DNA of 64,000 nt from positions 2,877,984-2,941,983 of the forward strand of contig NC_092564.1 in NCBI RefSeq assembly GCF_037975245.1, given 5' to 3'. Origin of the DNA: Apostichopus japonicus (lineage: Eukaryota; Echinodermata; Holothuroidea; Aspidochirotida; Stichopodidae). The position numbers and the translations under genes are program-made. The notes beneath the pieces are model-generated. The model had not been told where the DNA came from and ran no database searches. It saw nothing but the letters and a program-made list of their open reading frames with translations. Below, piece by piece: positions 34,401 through 45,905 of this stretch (positions within the stretch are counted from its first letter, which is position 1; the number at the start of each line of letters is the position of its first letter).

Positions 34401-36204
34401 GTGTTTTCACTAGTGTTACTCACATTATAATGAGTTGATTTGGGGCCTGTCAAGTCATTAGATTCAGCTTCAGCACAACTTGTGAGATTCACCCCACCCT
34501 GCCCCCCCCCCCACCCCGTTGGATCAATTTGGTGTGATATGACATTTCTTCTGGTGTCCCGTGTTTCACCTCGTTCGACAAATTAAAAGATTGACTTACG
34601 TCAGAGTTATTATTAGATTGTGTTATATCACATTGTGATGTTCTTGCTTTTTTACAGTATGAAGTAGTTGTCATTAATAAGGACGGTGTAAGAGTGGAGC
34701 CGCCCGTATCGTCAGAGACCAGTTGGGATCTAGCACACATGGTTGAGTAAGTAGAATGAAGCATCCAACCTAAATGGTCTGAACCATCTTTTCTTGGTGC
34801 TGTTGTGTAGTAAATAATGAAAAACTTCAATTAAACAGATTTGCCTTGATTGTGTAACAGTTATTGTACTGTCAAATCAGAATCCAGCAATCACTATGCC
34901 TAGCACCGTTACATAAATGTCTGTGTCTGCTCGCATACGCATCCCAAGACTTTATTCACTGTTTTGTTTATAAAAGACAGGACACACTTGGTTTTGTTTG
35001 AACTTTGGTTAACTCAATCTCTGTGAATTGACCCAAAATTTAGTAATAACCTCAAATGGCATGATTATTTACTACACAATAGTGCCCCCCCCCCCCCCCC
35101 AATAAAAAAAAGTTGTACAGTTAGGGATATCAGAATCCAGCAATCACTATGCCTAGCACCGTTACATAAATGTCTGTGTCTGCTCGCATACGCATCCCAA
35201 GACTTTATTCACTGTTTTGTTTATAAAAGACAGGACACACTTGGTTTTGTTTGAACTTTGGTTAACTCAATCTCTGTGAATTGACCCAAAATTTAGTAAT
35301 AACCTCAAATGGCATGATTATTTACTACACAATAGTGCCCCCCCCCCCCAATAAAAAATAGTTGTACAGTTAGGGATAAGGTCGTTTTCATAATGGAGAG
35401 TGCAACTGTGAGCCTTTACTTCAATCTTGGCCCTCATTGAAGATTTACAGGATGAAAATGGTCCGGTCTGCTAACAATACCATCATCTTAGGGCTTTGTA
35501 ATTTGATTAGTAGTTTTGTCAGCTTATTCTCTCCTCGGTTTTTTCTTGAAATAAGACCTAAAGCAAGAACAACTCCCACTTACTTGCTTAACAAGGAATT
35601 TGTATAATTTCACAAATTGTTTCTAGCTTCAAACTTTCAAATATAGCCAGGCAAATTTACTATAAAACTTTGGAATTGTAATTCTGCAGTTAGTACTCCA
35701 TATTTCAGCTTACATGTGAGAACCAATTTTTTCAAACTCGGGAACATGGTGATAGAAATCACTTTAATATTCAGGTCTATATTTATCTGAACAAATCAAA
35801 TTTCCAGGCTTAAAATGTTACCATGAAAACTTTACATTGGATATAGGTAATACTTCTTGTGGAAAAAGAAGGTAAATACTGACGTTTAAACACATGAACC
35901 TGTGTCAAACTGTTTGTTTCATACTAACAAATAAAGCTATATTGAAAATTTGACAATAACTTTGAATTAAATTCTAAATTGATGTACCTAAACTTTGAAG
36001 TAATAGTTGCTGAAAAGTAAGATGTCAAATCTCCTATAGTAATGCTAGATCTAGATATATTTTGTCTGAGTAAAGTTAATTTTAATTAGTGACATGTATT
36101 ATAACTTCATGTTGTGCTGGTATCTTGTTTAAACAAAGCTGTTAATTATGAATTTATTTTAATTTTTTTTAAATTTTGGTTTCATTTATAGGGGCTATGA
36201 ATGA
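28462..36204 (+). CDS. PSMB4: Proteasome subunit beta type-4 (20S core beta-7), seven exons, 259 aa
   Basis: Complete. Exons are 28462-28586, 29797-30003, 30867-31013, 31384-31465, 32499-32615, 34658-34746 and 36192-36204, all with GT/AG sites and matching phases (total 780 bases with TGA). The product is the beta-7 subunit of the 20S proteasome, a structural Ntn-hydrolase-fold ring subunit without peptidase activity. Landmarks are the N-terminal [112 protein letters not shown]. Length is close to the human 264 aa. The last exon codes only the final few residues and then carries the 3' UTR to a poly(A) signal at 36652. Introns hold a 107-bp duplication (32855-33067), a repeat fragment (34005-34150) and a 253-bp duplication (34876-35379). 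Intron 1 has a possible alternative terminal exon. Confidence 0.97.
28768..28888 (+). CDS. Candidate alternative last exon of PSMB4 (short isoform)
   Basis: A strong acceptor (polypyrimidine then TTTTGCAG) at 28767 opens a frame that takes one base, matching the two left by PSMB4 exon 1. It codes for [20 protein letters not shown] followed by [19 protein letters not shown] and stops with TAG. The ATTAAA poly(A)-signal variant lies 58 bases further (28946-28951). Joined to exon 1 it would give an 81-aa protein with the PSMB4 N-terminus and a basic-then-acidic tail and no proteasome fold. It may instead belong to another small gene or be chance. The tail has normal amino-acid composition and no repeat character. 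I do not recognise it. Confidence 0.4.
32855..33067. repeat. Tandem duplication, ~107-bp unit (PSMB4 intron)
   Basis: Two copies starting near 32861 and 32968, each with GAGATTATCT, ACCAGCAGTG, 'tacacagctaggcttcccat' and 'ctcagcatctgactattgat'. The right halves are nearly identical. Confidence 0.9.
34005..34150. repeat. Dispersed repeat fragment, family A copy 2
   Basis: Reverse-complement relative of 8765-8885, sharing three ordered blocks (TACATGGGAGT, CCCAGGGCCA, CCTTTATAAA on the - strand). It lies in the PSMB4 intron 32616-34657. Not classified. Confidence 0.55.
34876..35379. repeat. Recent tandem duplication, 253-bp unit (PSMB4 intron)
   Basis: 34876-35128 is repeated at 35129-35379 almost without change, from 'atcagaatccagcaatcac' to 'gttgtacagttagggat'. 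The main difference is the length of the internal poly-C tract (about 17 versus 11-12 C) and a base or two in the A-rich part next to it. Such near identity means a young duplication, or an assembly repeat. Confidence 0.95.
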
Positions 36205-36651
36205 GATGTGGAACTGCTCAAGGAATTAACAGCGCTCTGGAATGGAATCTGAAGTTTGGATTTACAGTAACGTCCACTGAACTAAACTCTGGCCAAAGGG
36301 TCAAACATGATTAGCTGTGAGATACTGTATATGTGTTAACATTTTCATCTAGGGTACCAGGTATTTTTGATGACATTCAGAACTTTGGTTTCTTCTTTAT
36401 ATGTGTTTCATCGAACCAAAGGAAAACAGATTGATTGTGGTGATTCCTTTTTTTTTAAATTAGCCTTAATTAAAGTTTGTAGAAGCACACCATATAACAA
36501 TTTTAGATAACAACTGTGTCATTGTTTCCTATCCTGTCTGACTTTTGTCTGTCATGACACCATATTCCAACAGTGGTGAGTTATGATGTCATTATGACAT
36601 CATTATGGTGAACAGATTGAGTTTACAGTGTCAGGGAACGATTTAGTGATC

Positions 36652-36657
36652 AATAAA
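36652..36657 (+). terminator. Poly(A) signal of PSMB4
   Basis: AATAAA about 450 bases after the PSMB4 stop codon, followed by T/G-rich sequence. It is the first canonical signal in the last exon that I can see. Confidence 0.65.
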
Positions 36658-38174
36658 ATCTGCGTAGCATTTTCGAAGTCTCTGAACTTTACCTCTCCTT
36701 GAATAGTTCCTGCATAGTAAACTGCTACACATCTCTACACTTGTATAGCAACTTGACCAAACTGAATAGCATTTTGCTATGCGATGCTGGATAAATGATT
36801 CTCTGAGTTCCAATACCACAGTCTAGCATGTGATCCATTAGTGGCTGTTAAGAACAGCTGAAGGGTGCATGTTACAGAAGCACTCTGATTATTTCACACA
36901 CATGAGAATCATAGATTCTACATTCTAGAGTCTGGTGGCGTCGTGGTCAGACGCAGCGGTCACTTAATGTAGTACAAGGCCAACATGGAACGACTGGTAA
37001 TGGTAGCTGTCCATCCAACACTATACAGCATGGGCTGACATTGCATTACTCAATGGACTTAACGTATGTTCAAACTGTGACTGTGCAAAGTCAACTTGCA
37101 ACAGAGTCAGTGTGTGAAAAAATGTGACTTGAAATATCAAGAAAAGAATACTCCTTTATAAGGGCCTACCCTCCTACAGTTTTCCTATTTTGTTTTCTGC
37201 AATTGTTTCACAAATTCTCTTAAGTTCATATAATCGACTAGATCACCCCCTTGGATGACATTCGACACCATTCATCCTTGATAATTTTGAAATGCATTTT
37301 TTAAAGAAGCCATTTTAGAGGATAGAATTGTTTTCCCATCGATGTTTTGATGGTTGTAATTGAGGAATTGACTGTATGGTTTGTGAATTAGGCTATATAA
37401 TCCAGTCACTTTAATTGATGAACCTCACATATTTTAAGGTTCCTTTTTTCAAAAATTAAAAGAGGTATAGAAATATAACCTGCACTGAGAGTAGTTTTTC
37501 ATACTTAACGGTCTTCAACATATCAGAATTAATTTTGTGCCTAAATTCATCCTTTTTTAAGTCGTTATCGACTGCAAGAATTTCCCGAAGAAGGGATTTA
37601 TCTTGGTCTCTCGTTGAAAGATACTTTCTCTTGGAAACCTTGCATGCAGAGGGATCAGTAATAACCTGGTATGGAACAGATCTTTGTATCAGTTGAAAGC
37701 AAATTATCGTCCAAAAACCTACAGGAGATTTCTGAGGTGGTCGTCATTCGCTGCACTGAATGAATGCTTTCGTGATTAACATTTCATCACGGAAGTGAGA
37801 AGCTGTCAATACTTGTTGTGTTAATGCATTTTAGTTGAATGTTTGCTGTTCATTTTGCTCTCTAGTTTCACTCTCTGTGCAGTTTGAGGTGGATTCTCAT
37901 CACTTCACAGTTGAAAAATATGAGAATAAGAAGGTTTGTCTGATAAATTATGTTGCATTACATGATTTTGTGTATTGCGGAAAAAGGCTGTTATGCGTTA
38001 AAACAAATGTCCATTCATAAATTTGTCAAAAGAAACGTTATTTCTCGATATGAAATTCTTTGCCCAAGTGTGTGTGACTCTCAAAGATGGATTAATAGGA
38101 TTGAGTCTATTTATCTTGGATTTTTTAAGATTTCGGGTTATCCATTGTTAGTCAAAGCATTCAATCCCAACGGA
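36658..38174. other. Intergenic stretch after PSMB4
   Basis: No gene recognised. 'gtctggtggcgtcgtggtcagacg' near 36930 looks faintly like a tRNA A box, but no B box follows. Confidence 0.35.
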
Positions 38175-38297
38175 CATGTAATACACATTTGAAGAGGATC
38201 ACACAGTCTCAATGCAAGGGCCGTGGGGATCAGTGGTTCAGTTAAATAATTTGAGTTTTGTGCCCAGGTTCTATCTTGGGTGACTTTTCTAAAAAAG
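38175..38297 (+). mobile_element. U2-headed SINE, copy 4 (3' part only)
   Basis: Only the body of the SINE is present: GTAATACACATTTGAAGAGG, ATCACACAGTCTC, GGGATCAGTGGTTC, GTGCCCAGGTTCTATCTTGG and a TCTAAAAAAGTAT end. The U2-like head is missing or unrecognisable. This shows that the body belongs to the repeat unit even without the head. Confidence 0.72.
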
Positions 38298-38827
38298 TAT
38301 CACACTGGTATATGAAATCAGTATGTATGACCCCCCCCCCACCCCCCACCACCTGCACCTTTTGTTCAGTAAACGTCTCAAAGAGGTGTCATTGAAGTCA
38401 TATTTGGGTGAGCCTGTAATGTGTATTGTTTCAGGTCAAAGGTTAGCAGAGGGTAATTAAAGTTTTCAATTCTGTTTCTCTGAACCCTTATCTCATGAAT
38501 CATGTATCTACGATGGTCTCATATGCACATGAATTTTATGATTACTTGTAGGTCATTGTGGCATTCCTCATTATATATGATTTTGTTGTTATTTTGAGTT
38601 TGTTTTCATATTGTATAAAGACAATAACAAGACGTACAAGCCATGACATCAATTAATTGCGTGTTTTCTTATTGTTTTGTTTCTGTGACGGTAATTGGTT
38701 TAGTAGAAATCAATAAAAGGTATTAATTTACTGCAATTCATTATACTAAGTTTATAAAAATATCCCACTTCGATTGGTGAATGCTAATCCATTTTGGAGT
38801 TTGCCTTACTCCCCTGTCTGTTCTAAG

Positions 38828-38886
38828 ACATGGCCTCTTTTGCTGACAAGCCCAGTGGAAAAGATGTCACCGAATTAATTATACAG
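38828..38886 (+). CDS. Possible first coding exon of an unidentified gene
   Basis: A good acceptor (pyrimidine-rich ...CTGTTCTAAG) is followed by ACATGG and a frame MASFADKPSGKDVTELIIQ that runs for exactly 19 codons to a CAG/GTTGG donor. The composition looks protein-like and the start context is favourable. No continuation exon was found in the following 7 kb, where the 9.3-kb retrotransposon and satellites follow. The family is not recognised. Confidence 0.3.
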
Positions 38887-38944
38887 GTTGGAAACTGCCT
38901 TCTTTTAGTGGTCTCGCAATAAACATAACAACCCTGTTTTTTAA

Positions 38945-38966
38945 TCAGAAGTGGGGGGGGGGGGGT
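38945..38966. repeat. Poly-G tract
   Basis: A run of about 14 G followed by more G-rich sequence. Confidence 0.85.
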
Positions 38967-39813
38967 GGAGAGGGGAGGGCAAGTGACCGACTTTTCCTAC
39001 CTGGATCCGTCCCCTGCTACAGTAGCGGATTTTCTCTTTTAAATTATGATTTTTTTTTTTTTTTTTTAAATGAAATATTACAGCTACACTAATGGACGTT
39101 GTTTACTTTTGGTCAGCTAAGGTATGTTATTCGAAACTGTAATAAATATAGTTTCTTTGGTTGCAGTCAAAAGCCACGAGTTGGATGGATTTAATATGGG
39201 TATAGTGTTGTCGAATATAAAACTAATTTGCATTTGTCAGAACAATATGCCAAATTTCACTTTTTGTTTGTTTGTAGTAGGCCTATATGTAGAATTTTTT
39301 TTTTAAACTTTATTTTTTTAATATTTAATTGATACGCCTACTCCTCTCGTTCGCAACCTGCATATATTTGCAATTCTCGTTCGTATGCAAAAGGTATATT
39401 TTTTTATAAAAATGTATACCGTACTGTTTCGATTCATTTAGATTCGTATTAAAAGAATCATCTTCAAAACAAGATTTTCCCCGTTTTACGAAAAGGAATA
39501 TTTTATGCAAATTTTATTCATAGACTTTATTTGAAGACTAGTTATTGCGCAGACTGTTGTTTTCAAAAAGCGACAATTCGTGCGACTAACACTTAGAGAA
39601 CGTTTACGTGCCAAGATGAAATGCGGACACACTGCATAAACGTCAAGACATCAACTTCTATACCATATTTGGCTCCAGCTCGGTATGAAAAGGCTAGTTT
39701 TGTCAGACATTTCTTAGTATGTCAACAATATTGTTTGATGCCATAGCTATTGAAAATTGGGAAAGGAGGACTTGTCAACAAAAGGTAGGCTACAGGCCTA
39801 CACACAGACGGAG

Positions 39814-39995
39814 GCTTCTCAGCCATTTGGCTAAGATCATGTGTAGTATCTGTTTCCCTTCCAGTGGAATCGTGATACACACCTGACGATGATCACACAG
39901 TCACTGTCTCGATGCAAGAAGACTGGGGTTGAGAGCTGATCAGTCGTTCGGTGATTCGTGCCTAGGTTCTTTCCTAGATTAGCGACCTTAAAAAG
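39814..39995 (+). mobile_element. U2-snRNA-headed SINE, copy 5
   Basis: GCTTCTCAGCCATTTGGCTA, then AGATCATGTGTAGTATCTG, opens the copy, followed by the standard body (GATGATCACACAGTCAC, GACTGGGGTTGAGAGC, GATCAGTCGTTCGG, CCTAGGTTCTTTCCTAG) and the CTTAAAAAG end. TACACACA occurs at 39799-39806 and directly after the 3' end at 39996-40003. This is a possible 8-base target duplication, with seven extra bases before the head. Confidence 0.82.
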
Positions 39996-40764
39996 TACAC
40001 ACACCCTGTGCATACTAACGTGATCACAAAAGGCCTTGATTTCCACAGTGGTTACATATTTGTTTTGGCTTTCTGGGACTTTACAAGTTTCTGCACAATA
40101 TCCTCTATAAAAAATAATATAATTGTAGCTGTTTCAAAAAGTCAACCCATTTTCTTTCTCCGGTATACTGACCTTGGTGATATATCACTTGGCTGCAAAT
40201 AACACCGTCATGATTATATTTGGGCACAATCGCAATGTGCGGTATTTAAGAAGGATGGAGTTAAAGAGCGGATTTGTTGTGCCCGAACAATATCTTGGGT
40301 GGCTTCATAAAAAATCTTAAAAGTAAGTTGTATTTGACATCAAACCTTCATACATAGTGAATGTGCTGTTAGAAGATAAATTACATTGTGTTAGAAACGG
40401 AGGGGTGGATAACCGGCCCCTAATTATCTCTATGTATGTATGTATCCCTGACCCCAACCCCTATCCCTAGAGGTAACTTATTTTCTCACATCTTACTTCG
40501 GGTTTACAATACTTTCAAGCAACGTCTTACTATAGCATCCTAGTTTCAATGATATTCATTTTACTAGAATCTAGCTTGATAAATTAATCTTGCAGCATTC
40601 AATTGAGAACGTCATTTGAGCTCCAAAAGGGCTTAATTCGCACAAAATGTTCCAAATTGGAAAACTACAAGAGGGCAATCCATGGGGTTGCAATCTCATC
40701 GCCGTCAAACCGTTTTTTTTTTTTACAGTGTATTGCTCTAAAAATATACAGTGACCTTTAAACT
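39996..40764. other. Intergenic stretch, nothing recognised
   Basis: AT-rich sequence without exons or clear repeats. Confidence 0.35.
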
Positions 40765-41165
40765 AAATTTGACCTTTGTTTCCGGGGGTCTGTGAGACAA
40801 GGGCCCACCCTGGGGTACATTCCAACCAAGTTTGAACAAAATCGGCCCAGCTGTTAAGGAGTTTTTGACACAAACCTTGCGATTAATATAAACATCTGAC
40901 CTTTGACCAACTTACTTTTTCACCTCGGTTCCCATGGCAACCAGTGATGTTGATAGTACTTGACATTACCATGACCTGTTAAGTTTCCATGTCAACTCAA
41001 TGTTTCCCCATGGAGTTATAGCACACACAAACACACAAATAAAATCGTTTTATTTGACCTCTGACGTTTGGTTCCGGGGCCCGCGAGACAAGGGTTCACC
41101 CTGGGGTACCTTCCCAACAAGTTTGTAGAAAATCGCCTAAGCCGTTTGGAGTTCAAGGCTTGACA
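40765..41165. repeat. Two diverged copies of a ~290-bp repeat
   Basis: 'gacaagggcccaccctgggg' with 'tccaaccaagtttgaac' near 40798-40835 recurs as 'gacaagggttcaccctgggg' with 'cccaacaagtttgtag' near 41087-41125. Both are preceded by a TTTGACCTTTG or TTTGACCTCTGAC block. The 'caagtttgaac' phrase is also found in the satellite at 45190, so the two may be distantly related. Confidence 0.65.
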
Positions 41166-43914
41166 CAGCATTCGACACACACACCTAGAGAGACACACAC
41201 ACACGCACACACAGACACGTTTTGACCCCTCCCTCAATCATGGACTTCCGATCTCCCTAGCTGGTACCCCGCCATGGGTGACCCCCCCCCCCCCGAGGGT
41301 AGCTTCTCAGGAAAAATAACCATTACCATGGGAACTGTTGCGATGGCAACTGACATAGCTGTATATGGCCCAACTGACAAAGGAACTGCAATATCTCATC
41401 CTCCCTATTGAAGGGGTTGAGATGAAAGTAGGTCACTATGAGTTTTCGTATGCATGAAGACTGGACTGTTATAAATTCATATGATAATCAACAAAGGTTG
41501 GTAGTTCGAATCTTTTCAAGGACTAAACAGTTACAGTAATAACGAAATAAAGACACGTGTTTCAAATAAAGTCAACATATCACTAACCAAGTATTCATTA
41601 CTAGAGTGAAGAGCATGTTTTTTCTTGTCAAAAGGAGGAAAAAAAGCTTTTAGCAACAAATATCTCCAATTATATATAGTGACACACAAAATGCCCGAAA
41701 AAAAGTTTCACAAAAATAGATTTCACTTTTCAGCATGTTCTATATACATTCTTGTATTATTTAGTTTAACATTTAATCTACAGTTTGCTTGGGTTTTTCA
41801 CGACTTCACGAGTATATACCATGGTGAGATCCAGAAAGTTATTAGCGTACAAACTATGTAGGACAGCTTCTACCAAATGTCAGGTACCGCCATATGTTGG
41901 TTCATCTTGCTTTATATTAAAAGCAAACGTGTCAGACAAGACAGTGAATGGTGTTTATAGCTTGGAATCATTTTTTTCTGTGCCATATTTTGTTAATATT
42001 GTTTACCGGTGATCAAAGATCCTCACATTTTTCGTTCAACGGTTTCAAGTTGTAAACAACTATACTATGGTGTGAACTTCAATTCATGCATTATATAAAT
42101 ATATATATTGAATAGAGGCTGGGTTTGAATAAAAAAAGGCTTTATATCGACACCATTAATATGGCACAGTTCATTTTTGTCAAATCAATGAAGTAGTTCC
42201 AGCAGTGGTTTAACAATGTACAGTAAGTACATACGTGTGTATGTATGTACATGGTTTGTGCAGGGAGTTGTTCCCTGGTTTGTGCAAGTATATTCAACAC
42301 GAATTATGTTAACATGTTGTTAATGAATATGCGATACGCACGTCACAGTAATACTTGCAATTGATTGGGCAATACAGCTCCATTTACTAACAGTACTGAA
42401 GAAAATAATATCACAGATCATTAACAACCCCCCCCCCTCCGCCGCCCCCTCCATTACATTAGTTTCGCTATTTTATGTTTGTCACAGAACGTTTGCCCCC
42501 CCCCCCCCAGCGAAGTATCCGCCCGCTTTGTAGGTTGTTAAAAATCATTTACACAGCCAGTGACATTAGCTTCGTTCATGATATGGGTGGCACATAAAAT
42601 TCGATCAATTGCATCAGTTCCATTCAATATAGGTTGGCACTGGTCATTCACTTATATAACCAATGAGTACCAGTTCCACTATTTTGGGTTTTTACATATT
42701 ATCTCTTCAACCAACGATGAATCTGCAGGCCAGTGTTCAGTCGTCGAGCCTGTGAGGTTTTTTTTTTATTATTTTTTTTCAGCCAAAGCCAATTACATTA
42801 GTTCCTCCCATTTTATGTTGGCAATAATCAGCTGACCAACCTGTTTTTGGCCGTTTTCGATTGGAAAGATTAATTTAACAAACCAATGACCTTTCCATTC
42901 ACCCCAATTTAAGTTGGGAATTTATGCTCAAGTAGTGACTTTGTAAGAGTATTCTCATTTTTGTTTCTTGCTCAAAGGAAAAGTTGTCACATTTCATCTT
43001 ACTCTATAACATGAATGATTTATGAACCGTTCACTGATCTACACAACGCAAGGCATTTAAACAATCTCTGTTCTGCCAATTGGAAAAGAGGGTTTAAATT
43101 AGCCTAAACGTCACTATGACGTCGCAATAGACAACAATTTAATCAATTTGGGTGTAAGAGTTCTGGAATTCATCAAAATCTTGTTAGATGGGGATCCAGT
43201 TTGCTACATAGGCCTAAATACGCGTTCACTATGGCTCAGCAAATAAATCGCTGGCAATTTCTTTCCCTCTTTGGATAACTGCAGGCAAATAAAAGAGTGA
43301 AATATGTACACACAAAACTACATGGCAGTTCTCTGTAGGTCTTTCACCGTGCCGTGGCAATGTCACTCGGTACCAGGGAAGTTGTTGGTAAGATAATAAT
43401 CTCAACTTGTTATAGAGCACAGGCGAGTGATATCTGAGGAAAAGAGGAAAAGGAATTACAGGGATCACAGAGGACACTATACTGTTCAACTAATTTACAT
43501 AACAAAAAGAAATATTAACAGCTGTAAATTCCTGAGAATTCCTCTTACAATATTAACTGATGTGCTTTTTTTATTGTTGTTGCGACGGTGATAAGGGAGT
43601 GTTTACCCCCACTCCCCCGCCATACCCCACTCCTCACTCATCAACTTGATCCGCTTCGGGCTAGAGAAAAAACAAAAGAAAAAAATATGAAGGTATGCGT
43701 TTACCAGTGTTGTCCCAAGCAGTCCTAACGCAGAAACCTTTCTCGCAATTTTCATTTTATGTATCAGGTAGTTTGGAAAAATTCATTCTTCTTTTCACCT
43801 GAATTAAATATCACTATCTTGTGATGCAATAATCTCTGAATTGATCTACATAAGCGGATTTTTTTACCTTTTTTACCCATAAGTTAGCGACTTAATAGTC
43901 AGTTCATTTGACGG
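41166..43914. other. Intergenic stretch with C-tracts and faint repeats
   Basis: (CA)n-like sequence near 41180-41220, C-tracts near 41282, 42428 and 42497, and a weak repeat of about 105-115 bases in 42440-42930 built on 'ca.tgacattag.t.c.tcattttatgttgg'. No gene recognised. Confidence 0.4.
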
Positions 43915-44300
43915 AGCCCTGTATTCAGTTTTATGTTGGTTTCAATGGACAGAGAATTCTGACTGCTATAGGAAGATATGTAAATGGGGTTAAATGGAGG
44001 TGGAAGATTTCATGTATTCAGCTCTATGTTGGTTTGAATGTAGGTCGAAGATTTCCTGTATTCTGTTCTATTTTGGTTGAATGGACAGAGAATTCTGAGA
44101 GCTATAGGACGATACAATGTAAATGGGGTTAAATGAAAGTTGAAGATTTCCTGTATTCAGCTCTATGTTGGTTTGAATGAAGGTCGAAAATTTCCTGTAT
44201 TCTGTTCTATGTTGGTTTGAATGACAGAGAATTCTGAGAGCTAACTGGGCTTAAATGAAGGTTCAAGATTCCTGTATTCGGTTCTATGTTGGTTTGAATG
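43915..44300. repeat. Irregular tandem repeat 'ctctatgttggtttgaatg'
   Basis: At least six units of about 45-70 bases combine 'cctgtattcagctctatgtt', 'ggtttgaatg' and either 'aaggtcgaagattt' or 'gacagagaattctgagagc'. Small open frames here are by-products. Confidence 0.8.
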
Positions 44301-44916
44301 GGCCAAGCCCTCCTTCCTCCAGTTAGTATGTTACAAAGGGGCCTTGTATAGGCATGTCTAATATTCCAAAGATAGAAAACACACAGTAGTTCGGCATGTT
44401 ATTGTGACCAATTGTGACAATACATCGTAAATAACCGCGATCACTGTAAACATGGATGCATGACTTGTCAAAGTCGCTATAAGCCTACGTAGATTTATGA
44501 ATACGTCGTCGATGAGCAGTGACTATACATTTTACCTCACTATACAATGAAGTACTCGATGATCATCTTACGTATATACTATGCCACGAAGACTACTGTA
44601 CAATCAAGTTCAAAATCAATACCGTATTTTCTATTATTTGGGACCTCCTTTTGTATTACACTGATGAATTTACACTTTGCTTTAGTTCAGTGATTTAAGC
44701 ATATTGGTAGGATAGGGTCACTCAATGTTAGTAATTTGTTCCCTTTGTCATGTAAGAACTCATAAACGGCGGGTGAAAATGGCTTTTCTCAGTGGTATAT
44801 TGTCTGCGAGTTTTCCCGTAGGCTACTCGGAATGAATGAGCACAACACATGTAGGGAACTGTTAATAGGGAGATTCAAGGTTCAATCTTTGGAGTGTTGG
44901 AGTGTTAGCTCAGTTT

Positions 44917-45080
44917 GGAGTGTTAGCTCAGTGGTTAACGCCGATGCCTTTCAATCATAAGGTCCCCGGTTCGAGTCACTCCCAGATTAATGTATATGTC
45001 GTCCAGTTACAGAGTTGTTGACAATTGACAATTCATAATCATGGACGTTAAATATGAATGTAAGAGACTGATTTCGGTCA
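44917..45080 (+). mobile_element. tRNA-derived SINE (tRNA-like head and unrelated body)
   Basis: 44917-44985 has a good RNA polymerase III A box (TTAGCTCAGTGG) and B box (GGTTCGAGTC). An acceptor-like pairing GGAGTG/CACTCC is also present, but the D and anticodon stems do not fold cleanly. A non-tRNA tail follows ('tgtatatgtcgtccagttac', 'ataatcatggacg'). GGAGTGTTAGCTCAGT is partly repeated just before (from 44902), giving a duplicated head. The 3' limit is approximate. Confidence 0.6.
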
Positions 45081-45189
45081 GCTTGCGGCTTTGATAAGAC
45101 AATGAGGCTTCTTCGCGAGTTCCTGCTTACAGGAGGATCTAAAATACATACAAGCATACACATCTCGTGTCGATCACAGCGTATAAACA

Positions 45190-45905
45190 TATTACGTCAC
45201 CAATCACGTAGGCACAGTGCTACAAGGTCAGGCACATATCCACCAAGTTTTGAACTTGATCCGACTTACGATCTAGGAGTTCGCGAAACACTTTCTCGCA
45301 CAATTTAGACCAATTTGACCTTTGGCCTCCATTGACCTTCAACTTCGACCCTTTACAACCACATAAGTACTATTGTACAATTTGTCCCTTTATTTTCTAC
45401 ATATCTTGTGGTTTTATAACTTTTCCAACGTACTGACAAGCAAGTATAAGGGCTAAAGTTTTGAGGTATTTGACTTCTGCTATTTGACCAATGACATAAA
45501 TTACGCAGGCACAATTTACATGTCAGCAGCCTTCCCAATATGTTTCAGCGTGATAGGAATTTATGTCTAGGAGGAGTTTGCGACAAACTTTGCCGCACAA
45601 TTTTAGGCCGATTTACCTTTGACCTCAATAGTGACCATTGACCCCTAAAAGCTAAATCTGTCCTATTTTCATATTTGTCCATCACTCTCTTCATATTGTG
45701 TGGTTAAGGCCCTTTTCCTAGATGTTGACACGCAGAAAATGGCTAACACAGATTTGGGTTGTTGACTTTTGACCTTTAACCTATGACATCACCAATCACA
45801 CAGGCATGAGTTTACATGGTCAGGCACCTACACCAAGTTTGAACTTGATTGGGAGTTACGGTCTAGGAGGAGTTCGCGACACACTTTTCGCACAATTTAG
45901 ACCAT
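45190..45905. repeat. ~295-bp tandem array, left part (split by a retrotransposon)
   Basis: Units start at 'acgtcaccaatcacg' near 45194, 'tgacataaattacgcagg' near 45490 and 'catcaccaatcacacagg' near 45787. Each continues through 'aagtttgaacttgat', 'ctaggag.agttcgcgacacac' and 'gcacaatttagacca'. Each also carries one or more TTTGACCT-type blocks, which are direct repeats of the TGACCT half site. The array resumes at 55213. Confidence 0.85.

Noticed and set aside
36925-36965. tRNA-like A box near 36930
   Set aside because: No B box at the right distance and no cloverleaf.
44917-44985. Intact tRNA gene
   Set aside because: The A and B boxes are good, but the D and anticodon stems do not fold properly. 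The head is partly duplicated and a SINE-like tail follows.
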